8,119 nucleotides of DNA, taken from Bacteroidia bacterium. Lineage in GTDB: Bacteria; Bacteroidota; Bacteroidia; Bacteroidales; Azobacteroidaceae. A program made the position numbers and the translations under genes. Where the stretch lies: the NCBI GenBank assembly GCA_025996835.1, contig BNTU01000128.1:1-8119 (forward strand). The letters are read 5' to 3'. The notes below the pieces were generated by a model. That model worked only from the letters and a program-made list of their open reading frames with translations, was not told the origin of the DNA and searched no databases. Shown here piece after piece: positions 1-7,200 of this stretch. The number at the start of each line of letters is the position of its first letter. Positions within the stretch are counted from its first letter, which is position 1.

Positions 1-1
1 C

Positions 2-277
2 AATGCGATGAACAATTTCGTGTTGCCTGTGGTGGTGTCGGATGCTTTTTTGGCGGACATTTTCGCAAGTGTGGGCAAAGACCCCCAAATGACGTTGACG
101 GTGGATTTGCAAAATCAGAAAATCACCAACAATGCCACCACGCAGTCCGAGCAATTCGCCATCAACAAGTACAAAAAGGAATGTTTTCTCAACGGCTTCG
201 ACGACATCGACTATCTGCTGAGCAAAAAGGACAAAATAGAACAATATGAAAGGAATTGCGGCTCAAACCTGCAATGA
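2..277 (+). CDS. leuD: 3-isopropylmalate dehydratase small subunit (LeuD), C-terminal part only
   Basis: LeuD is the small subunit that, with LeuC (an Fe-S protein), isomerises 2-isopropylmalate to 3-isopropylmalate in cytoplasmic leucine synthesis; in many bacteria LeuCD also acts on citramalate for isoleucine. The reading frame is open to the left edge, so only the last 91 residues are present, roughly half of a usual protein of about 200. The visible part starts NAMNNFVLPVVVSD, which matches the conserved swivel-domain segment. It ends with the typical LeuD tail CFLNGFDDIDYLLSKKD followed by KIEQYE. An ATG lies at 8-10, but it is internal to the conserved block and is not the start. The stop (275-277) lies 7 bp before the preferred ATG of the next gene. 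LeuC would be expected just upstream, outside the window. Family identity is recognised from conserved sequence; the operon is inferred. Confidence 0.93.
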   Translation, partial: NAMNNFVLPVVVSDAFLADIFASVGKDPQMTLTVDLQNQKITNNATTQSEQFAINKYKKECFLNGFDDIDYLLSKKDKIEQYERNCGSNLQ

Positions 278-284
278 CACGCGC

Positions 285-1793
285 ATGATTGAGATATTAG
301 ACACAACCCTTCGGGACGGCGAGCAGACTTCGGGCGTTTCTTTTGCCTCTGATGAGAAATTGCATATCGTGCGGTTGCTGCTCGAAGATTTGAATGTTAA
401 TCGGGTCGAAATCGCATCGGCAAAGGTGTCTGACGGCGAATTTGCGACCGTTCAGAAAATTGCCAAATGGGCAGATGCCAACGGCTATATCGACAAAATC
501 GAGGTGTTGGGCTTTGTGGACGGCACCGTTTCGCTGGATTGGGTGCGCGATGCCGGTTGCAAGGTGATGAATTTGCTGTGCAAAGGCTCGCTGAAACACT
601 GCCGAGAGCAACTTCACAAAACGCCCGAACAGCATCTGGCAGACATCCTCCAAGTCTTGAAAACCGCCGCACAGCGCGGTATCGCTATCAACATCTATCT
701 GGAAGACTGGTCAAACGGGATGCTGAACTCGCCCGAATACGTCTTTTATCTCATTGATAATCTGCGCGATACGAATATCAAACGCTTTATGCTTCCCGAC
801 ACGCTGGGCATTTTGAACCCCACCAGCACAGGCGAATTTTGCCGACAAATGTTGGCGAAATACCCCCACCTGCATTTCGATTATCACGCGCACAATGACT
901 ACGATTTAGCCGTTGGCAATGTTTTTGCAGCCGTTCACGCGGGTGTTCAGGGCATTCACACCACTGTCAACGGGCTTGGCGAACGGGCGGGCAATGCGCC
1001 TCTGGCAAGTGTCATTGCCATGCTGCACGACCAGATGGAGTTAAAAACGAACATTGCTGAGGAGCAACTGAACACCGTCAGCCGCATTGTGGAATCCTAT
1101 TCGGGCGTGCGCATCCCCAATAACAAGCCGGTCATCGGCGAAAGCGTTTTCACCCAATGTGCAGGCATTCACGCCGATGGCGACAACAAGAACAACCTGT
1201 ATTACAACGACTTACTGCCCGAACGCTTCGGTCGTGCGCGTGAATATGCGTTGGGAAAAACCTCCGGCAAAGCCAACATCAAGAAAAACCTCGAAGCCAT
1301 GGGCATCGAAGTCAGCGATGAGGTGATGAAAAAAATCGTTGCGCGGGTCATCGAATTGGGCGACAGAAAGGAAATTATCACGCAGAACGACCTCCCATAC
1401 ATCATTTCGGACATCCTGCACACCGACAGCACGGACACTATCCGGTTAGTCAATTACTCCCTCTCGCTGACCTACGGATTGCGCCCCACAGCTGCGGTGC
1501 GCATCGCTATTGACGGCAAAGAGTACGAGCGGTCGGCACCCGGCGATGGTCAATACCACGCGTTTTCCAAAGCCCTGTGGAAGATTTACACCCAATTGAA
1601 CAAGCCCATACCCAAGTTGGTGGACTACAATGTGAACATCACCTCCGGCGGTCGCACCGATGCGCTGGTGCACACTATCATCTCATGGGAATTTGCAGAC
1701 AAGTTGTTCAAAACGAGCGGATTAGACAGCGACCAAACAGTTGCCGCGATTAAGGCTACTTTCAAGATGTTGAATTTGATTGAGAAAATGTGA
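285..1793 (+). CDS. leuA2: LeuA/CimA-family alpha-isopropylmalate or citramalate synthase (LeuA2 type)
   Basis: This cytoplasmic enzyme of the DRE-TIM metallolyase family condenses acetyl-CoA with a 2-oxo acid: 2-oxoisovalerate for leucine, or pyruvate if it is a citramalate synthase. With the ATG at 285 it has 502 residues. Visible motifs are DTTLRDGEQ (6-14) for the active-site Arg-Asp and metal, HAHND (201-205) with the metal-binding histidines, NGLGERAGN (229-237), and GIHADG (294-299) in the linker region. Residues about 387-502 look like a LeuA-type C-terminal regulatory domain (TYGLRPTAAV, TSGGRTDALV). The frame can be extended to an ATG at 246, adding 13 residues. That extension overlaps leuD, while relatives begin at the equivalent of MIEILDTTLRDGEQ, and the 285 start leaves the same 7-bp gap as before relA. 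It closely resembles the second synthase encoded beside leuCD in Bacteroides. Substrate choice between the leucine and isoleucine routes cannot be decided from sequence alone, so the symbol is tentative. Confidence 0.88.
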   Translation: MIEILDTTLRDGEQTSGVSFASDEKLHIVRLLLEDLNVNRVEIASAKVSDGEFATVQKIAKWADANGYIDKIEVLGFVDGTVSLDWVRDAGCKVMNLLCKGSLKHCREQLHKTPEQHLADILQVLKTAAQRGIAINIYLEDWSNGMLNSPEYVFYLIDNLRDTNIKRFMLPDTLGILNPTSTGEFCRQMLAKYPHLHFDYHAHNDYDLAVGNVFAAVHAGVQGIHTTVNGLGERAGNAPLASVIAMLHDQMELKTNIAEEQLNTVSRIVESYSGVRIPNNKPVIGESVFTQCAGIHADGDNKNNLYYNDLLPERFGRAREYALGKTSGKANIKKNLEAMGIEVSDEVMKKIVARVIELGDRKEIITQNDLPYIISDILHTDSTDTIRLVNYSLSLTYGLRPTAAVRIAIDGKEYERSAPGDGQYHAFSKALWKIYTQLNKPIPKLVDYNVNITSGGRTDALVHTIISWEFADKLFKTSGLDSDQTVAAIKATFKMLNLIEKM

Positions 1794-1800
1794 GAATCGG

Positions 1801-4002
1801 ATGAAGAAAAATCTCAATGCAACCGAAAAAACAGAGTTTCTGCGGGCGTATCGGCAGTTATTAGCGCATTCTGAACTTGCCCTGCAATCCTCTGACGACA
1901 GGCAAAAGTTGAAAATTTTGGTTGGCGAGGCGGTGGAACGAGGGGCTTATGGGCGCGATTTGTATGGGCTGAGTGTGTTGTTGCGCACTTTGCAGACTTG
2001 TTTGATTGTGGTGGATGAGATTGGACTGAAGCGCACGTCTGTGTTGGCTGTGTGGTTGGCTCCGCTGGTGTCGGCGGGGTTGTATTCTCCGGCAGAGGTT
2101 GAAAAGCAGTTTGGTGAGGACACTGCCAATATCATAAACGGGTTGATTAAAACGCAGCAACTTTACAAGAAAAATGCGGCTATTCACAATGAACATTTTC
2201 GTACACTGCTGATTTCGTTTGCGGAAGATGTGCGTGTGGTATTGATTATGATTGCTGAACGATTGTATTTGATGCGCGTTGCCAAACAGATTGAAAATGA
2301 AGAACATCGGTTGCAAATTGCTGCGGAGGCGAGCTATTTGTATACGCCGCTGTCCCACAAATTGGGGCTGTATAAGATAAAGTCGGAGTTGGAAGATTTG
2401 TCGCTGAAATTTCGCGACCGTGAGACGTTCGATTTCATCAAGGGCAAACTGAATGCGACAAAACGCGATAGAGATGCCTACATCGCCCAATTTATTGCAC
2501 CGGTGAAAGAAAAATTGACCGCTCTGGGCTTGAAGTTCGACATCAAAGGGCGCACGAAATCCATCCATTCCATTAATAATAAGTTGCTTAAACAAAAAAC
2601 CGAGTTTGAGAAAATTTATGATTTGTTTGCCGTGCGCATCGTTTTGGATGCGCCGCTTGAGAAGGAAAAAGCCGAATGTTGGCAGGCTTATTCGGTGGTG
2701 ACGGATATGTATCAGCCCAATCCGACGAGGCTAAAAGACTGGCTGTCAGTGCCTAAGAGTAATGGCTACGAGTCGCTGCACACCACCGTGATGGGTCCCG
2801 GAGGACGCTGGGTGGAGGTACAAATTCGCAGCAAACGGATGGACGAAATAGCCGAAAAGGGTTTGGCAGCCCACTGGAAATACAAGGGCGTGAAGGGCGA
2901 AAGCGGCTTGGACGACTGGCTGACAAACGTGCGCGAAGTGCTTGAAAATCAGGACAATTCGTCCGCAGAACTGATTGACGAGTTCAAAATGGGGCTGTAT
3001 GACGAAGAGATTTTTGTGTTCACGCCCAAAGGCGACCTCTTCAAACTGCCACAGGGGGCTACGGTGCTGGATTTTGCGTTTGCCATCCACACCAAAATCG
3101 GTTCCAAATGCGTGTCCGCCAAAGTCAACGGCAAAAATGTGCCCATCAAATACAAGTTGCAGAGCGGCGACCAGGTCGATATTCAGACCTCCCCCAACCA
3201 AACGCCCAAATTGGATTGGCTCAACATCGTGGTGAGCAGCCGCGCCCGCCTCAAAATCAAACAGTCGCTGAAAGAAATGGCAACACAGCAGGTGGACTTG
3301 GCAAAAGAATTGCTGCAACGCCGCTTCAAAAATCGCAAGATTGATGCCGATGAGGGCACGCTCTCGCGCCTCATCAAGAAAAAAGGCTACAAAACCGTAA
3401 CCGATTTTTATATTGCCATCGCCCGCGAGCAATTAGACGTTAATACGGTGATTGACAACTACATAGAGTTGATAAAAAAGGAGCAGGAGGTGGAGCAGAC
3501 CGACCGCAGCGTTGAAAATTACGAAGCCCCCACGCAACTTGCCGACCCGTCCAAAAGTGAGGACGTGCTGGTGATAGACCGCGATTTGACGGGCATCGAC
3601 TACCAACTCGCGAAGTGCTGTCACCCCATCTACGGCGATGATATTTTCGGCTTCGTCTCCTCGCAAGGCATCAAAATCCACCGCACAAACTGCCCTAACG
3701 CTCCTCAGATGTTTGAGAAATTTGGCTACCGCATCGTAAAATCACGCTGGACAGGCAAATCCACCACAGGCTATCAAGTGTCGCTAAAAATAATAGGCAA
3801 CGACGACATAGGCATAGTCACCAACATCTCATCCATCATAGCCAAAGAAAACGGCATGTCGCTACGCTCCATCAACGTAGATTCGCAAGACGGGCTATTT
3901 TCAGGCACGCTAACAGTCTCACTAAGCGACACATCCGTTCTCAACAGCCTCATCAAAAAAATTCAAGGCGTGAAAGGCGTGAAGCAAGTGAGCAGGTATT
4001 GA
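1801..4002 (+). CDS. relA: RelA/SpoT-family (p)ppGpp synthetase with degenerate hydrolase domain
   Basis: Makes (p)ppGpp from ATP and GTP/GDP on starved ribosomes during the stringent response. The protein has 733 residues, normal for long Rel proteins. Domains in order: a degenerate HD region (about 40-160); synthetase (about 245-363) with GRTKS (250-254), IYDLFAVRI, RLKD (310-313), NGYESLHTTV and the catalytic Glu339 in VEVQIR; TGS (about 402-462) with His430 in the AIHTKIG motif that in RelA touches the tRNA end; a helical region; a zinc-finger domain with Cys606, Cys607, His627 and Cys631; and ACT (about 656-733). In the HD region the usual LLHDVVEDT reads WLAPLVSAG (85-93) and LADRLHNMR reads IAERLYLMR (151-159), so hydrolysis is very probably lost. 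A TTG at 1780 would add 7 residues overlapping the previous gene; the ATG at 1801 is preferred and leaves a 7-bp gap, suggesting cotranscription with the leu genes. A second Rsh enzyme with hydrolase activity is expected elsewhere in the genome. Confidence 0.95.
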   Translation: MKKNLNATEKTEFLRAYRQLLAHSELALQSSDDRQKLKILVGEAVERGAYGRDLYGLSVLLRTLQTCLIVVDEIGLKRTSVLAVWLAPLVSAGLYSPAEVEKQFGEDTANIINGLIKTQQLYKKNAAIHNEHFRTLLISFAEDVRVVLIMIAERLYLMRVAKQIENEEHRLQIAAEASYLYTPLSHKLGLYKIKSELEDLSLKFRDRETFDFIKGKLNATKRDRDAYIAQFIAPVKEKLTALGLKFDIKGRTKSIHSINNKLLKQKTEFEKIYDLFAVRIVLDAPLEKEKAECWQAYSVVTDMYQPNPTRLKDWLSVPKSNGYESLHTTVMGPGGRWVEVQIRSKRMDEIAEKGLAAHWKYKGVKGESGLDDWLTNVREVLENQDNSSAELIDEFKMGLYDEEIFVFTPKGDLFKLPQGATVLDFAFAIHTKIGSKCVSAKVNGKNVPIKYKLQSGDQVDIQTSPNQTPKLDWLNIVVSSRARLKIKQSLKEMATQQVDLAKELLQRRFKNRKIDADEGTLSRLIKKKGYKTVTDFYIAIAREQLDVNTVIDNYIELIKKEQEVEQTDRSVENYEAPTQLADPSKSEDVLVIDRDLTGIDYQLAKCCHPIYGDDIFGFVSSQGIKIHRTNCPNAPQMFEKFGYRIVKSRWTGKSTTGYQVSLKIIGNDDIGIVTNISSIIAKENGMSLRSINVDSQDGLFSGTLTVSLSDTSVLNSLIKKIQGVKGVKQVSRY

Positions 4003-4052
4003 TTCGGATTTTAACCATTTTTCACATTTCCCACAAAAAAACTTCAAAAATA

Positions 4053-4085
4053 TTTGGCTATATCAAAAAAAAGTTCGTATCTTTG
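4053..4085 (+). promoter_or_regulatory. Bacteroidota-type sigma-ABfr promoter
   Basis: TTTG at 4053-4056 and TATCTTTG at 4078-4085 match the Bacteroidota -33 (TTTG) and -7 (TAnnTTTG) elements, with a 21-bp spacer inside the usual range. Transcription would be expected to begin near 4090-4093, giving a leader of about 65 nt before the ATG at 4158. The match and spacing are visible; activity is inferred. This promoter would uncouple the surface-protein gene from the leu-relA transcript. Confidence 0.8.
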
Positions 4086-4094
4086 CGCGCTCAT

Positions 4095-4136
4095 AAGTTA
4101 TGAACAAGTTATGAGTAGGTTGCAAACAAGTTATGA
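4095..4136 (+). repeat. Three direct AAGTTATGA repeats in the leader
   Basis: AAGTTATGA occurs at 4095-4103, 4106-4114 and 4128-4136, with the last two preceded by AC. The shorter core GTTATGA recurs at 4155-4161 across the start codon of the next gene. Each copy contains an ATG, which makes tiny reading frames: MNKL (4100-4114), [10 protein letters not shown] (4111-4143) and MNYE (4133-4147). A further ATG at 4140 is in frame with the large gene. The repeats sit between the predicted transcription start and the start codon, so they could affect translation or bind a regulator, or be remnants of slippage. No function is established. Confidence 0.6.
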
Positions 4137-4157
4137 ATTATGAATAATAGATGCGTT

Positions 4158-4217
4158 ATGAAAAATAAAATCGCAATCACTATCGCAGCTTTGCTGCTCT
4201 CTGTAAGCAGTTTCGCA
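4158..4217 (+). other. Sec signal peptide of the repeat protein
   Basis: Residues 1-20 show the standard layout: a positive start (MKNK), a hydrophobic core ([12 protein letters not shown]) and a small-residue cleavage site SSFA, followed by Gln21. Cleavage before Gln after FA is common in Bacteroidota exported proteins. There is no lipobox cysteine, so the product is not predicted to be a lipoprotein. Confidence 0.88.
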
Positions 4218-7200
4218 CAAACGCCATGGAACATCGGCTACCCAACAGCAGCCAGTGTGACGGCTACGCTTAGTCCGGACGACAAAATCCTTACCATCAG
4301 CGGTACAGGGAAAATGCAGGATTTTCTTTCTGATGCCCAGCCTTGGTCTTCTGCCAAGAATAGTATTGAAAGTGTGGTCATCAACCTTGGCGTTACCTCG
4401 ATTGGGGATAGTGCTTTTACCCTTTGTCAAAGCCTTACCTCTGTTACCATTCCTACCGGCGTTACAAGCATTGGAGCTGCTGCTTTTCAGAATTGCGATG
4501 CTCTTACCTCTGTTTCCATTCCTAACAGCGTTACAAGCATTGGAGGTAGTGCTTTTATAAACTGCAGGGCGCTTAATTCCATTAACATTCCTACCGGCGT
4601 TACAAGCATTGGAGCTACTGCTTTTCAGAATTGCCATGCTCTTACCTCTGTTACCATTCCTAACAGCGTTACAAGCATTGGAGGTGCTGCTTTTGCCTAT
4701 GCCGGTCTCACCTCCATTAGCATTTCTAACAGCGTGACAAGCATTGGAACTGAGACTTTTGAAGGTTGCACCGGACTTACCTCCGTCACCATTCCTAACA
4801 GCGTGACAAGCATTGAAGCAGGTGCTTTTTTAGATTGCACCGGACTTACCTCCATCACCATTCCTAACAACGTGACACTCATAGGAGCTGGTGCTTTTTT
4901 AGATTGCACCGGACTTACCTCCATCACCATTCCTAACAGCGTGACAAACATTGGAAATCAGGCTTTTAAGGGAACAACCATAGACACGGTTAGAGTGTTA
5001 GCAAATAGTCCGCCGACCATAGGGATAGAGATATTTGAGCCGTCAGTGAAAGTTATTGTACCCGCCGGCACAACTGGCCTGTATAAGACGCTGTCTTGGT
5101 GGCAAACTATGGATATCATAGGATATTTCCAAATCAGCATGGAAAACGCCGTGAATGGAACGAATGGGAGTGTTGCATCACCGGGTTACGGTCTGAAAGA
5201 CGAGATAGTTCAACTGACCCGCGGGACTCCGGACAACTACTATGAGCAGATTGGTTGGTATATTTCACCCGTAGACGTCAGCACAATAGATGTTACCGAC
5301 AATTTGCTCATCGGAGAACACGATGTAATCGTAACTCCAACCTATACACCAATCAGTTATACTATTAAACTCATCAACACCGGCGGCACTAACCCCGGCA
5401 CCGACACCGTTATATTTCCTTACAATGTTGAATATAGTGCTATTACCTTGTCCGTCAATCCCAATGGAGACCCCAATTTTACGGCATGGTCAAGGGGCGC
5501 CTTCCAATTTCTGGGTTGGTTTAATAATTCCGGATGTGCTGGGGCTCCGGTAACCGTAGTGAACCCGGGAACGAGTGCGAGCGACAGCCACGCCAATGTA
5601 ATGTATTGGGCAAAGTGGGAAGCAACAGTCTACAACATCCACTACGAGCAAGATGGTGGCACCGGAGCCATCGATGACACTTATACGGTGGAATCAAACA
5701 TTATTTATTTACCCACCGCAGCAGCAATGACCAAACCGGGCTACACCTTTGAAGGTTGGTACGGCGATGCCGGATTGACAGGGTCTGCCATCACCAACAT
5801 CCCCGCAGGTAGCACCGGACATAAAACGTTTTGGGCGAAGTGGAGTTCTATCTACTATATACACTATCATAACGTAATCGGTGCCACCATGCCCCCCGAC
5901 AATATCGAGTCATTCGATTTAACTACTCCAACTTTCAGAATTGAGAACCCTACAAAAGCCGGCTACAATTTTGTTGGTTGGTTCAAAAATGCAGCATTGA
6001 CCGATTCAGCTACTTACATAGATAAAGAGTTTTTTCAAGGCACGCTTCTTCTTCCGGTGCCAGCCGACCATATTTACAACTTTTATGCCAAGTGGGATGG
6101 AATGTTCCACATCGCCTACGATTTGAACGATTCTCCCGGTCGCCCCGTTACTAATTCTGTCAATTTGGTTTTGCAGTATGACGTATCATATTTGCCCTTA
6201 ACTCTCGTAAATGCAGAGAGAACGGGTTACGAATTTGGGGGGTGGTATGCCGATCCGGGCACATCAATCACGAAAGTGTTCTACCTCGCCAATGGGTCTG
6301 CGGGTGATACCGCTTTGTGGGCGAAGTGGACATTAATCCCTTACGACATCATCTATAACCAAAACGGGGGCAGCGGAGCCTCCGATGGGCAGTATAATAT
6401 TGATTCGCTGACAATCACCTTGCCCGACGCAGCCAAGATGCACAAGGCAGGCTACACTTTTGGCGGTTGGTATGACAATGTAGCATTGACAGGAGCTGCC
6501 GTCACCACCATCCCCGCAGGCAGCACCGGAAATAAAGAGTTTTGGGCGAAGTGGGACGCCGTCACCTACAACATCACCTACGACCTGAACGCCACTCTTG
6601 CCCGTCCCGCCACAAATAGCAATCCGGCGACCTATACGGTAGAGATTTTACCCTTAGCACTTGCCAAGGCAACGAGGGATGGTTACGATATGGATTGGTA
6701 TGCTGATGTTGCGTATGTCACGAAAGTTGTTTCCCTTACCCAATGTGCTGATACCACTTTGTGGGCAAAGTGGACACCGTTAGTTTACGATATCATCTAT
6801 CATCAAAACGGGGGCAGCGGAGCCGCCATTGGGCATCGTTATAACATCGATTCGCTGACAATCACCTTGCCCGGCGCAGCCAAGATGACAAAGACAGGCT
6901 ACACCTTTGGCGGTTGGTACACTGATGCGGCATTGACGACAGTACCTGTCACCACCATCCCCGCAGGCAGCACCGGAACTAAAGAGTTTTGGGCGAAGTG
7001 GGACACAATCACCTATAACATCACCTACAACCTGAATGATAACTCATCCCGCCCCGCCACAAATCCCGCCGGCAATCCGGCAACCTATTCCATAGCAAAT
7101 TTACCCTTAGCACTTGCCAAGGCAACGAGGAATGGTTACGACATGGACTGGTATGCTGATACCACAAAAGTAAAAACCATCACGCAAGTGCTCTCCCTCG

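Larger units (their letters stand above)
4003..4157. other. Intergenic region between relA and the repeat-protein gene
   Basis: These 155 bp are AT-rich and hold the promoter and leader described separately. I saw no GC-rich hairpin followed by a T-run after the relA stop, so no intrinsic terminator can be called. Readthrough from relA remains possible alongside the local promoter. Confidence 0.7.

Noticed and set aside
246..284. Upstream ATG at 246 as the start of the leuA2-like gene
   Set aside because: It overlaps the end of leuD by about 30 bp and adds 13 residues not typical of the family, whose members begin at the MIEILDTTLRDGEQ equivalent. It cannot be fully excluded because neither site has a clear ribosome binding site.
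1780..1800. TTG at 1780 as the start of relA
   Set aside because: It is a TTG overlapping the previous stop, whereas an ATG follows 21 bases later with the same 7-bp spacing seen between the upstream genes.
1861..2595. Long minus-strand frame of 244 codons under relA
   Set aside because: It is opposite a fully conserved Rel coding region, with no recognisable product or start signal.
4003..4052. Terminator after relA
   Set aside because: Only short T and A runs are present, with no stable inverted repeat in front of them.
4131..4637. Minus-strand reading frame of 168 codons with a serine/asparagine-rich repeat pattern
   Set aside because: It is the antisense of the signal peptide and leucine-rich repeats; its internal repeats simply mirror the 69-bp units, and it has no recognisable domain or promoter.
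4697..4951. Minus-strand repetitive frame (VTLLGMV...EVSPVQ)
   Set aside because: It is the antisense shadow of LRR units whose 69-bp period keeps any frame open; no independent coding evidence.
4365..4979. Regular 69-bp periodicity considered as a CRISPR-like array
   Set aside because: There are no unique spacers between constant repeats; the whole period is coding and matches BspA leucine-rich repeats.
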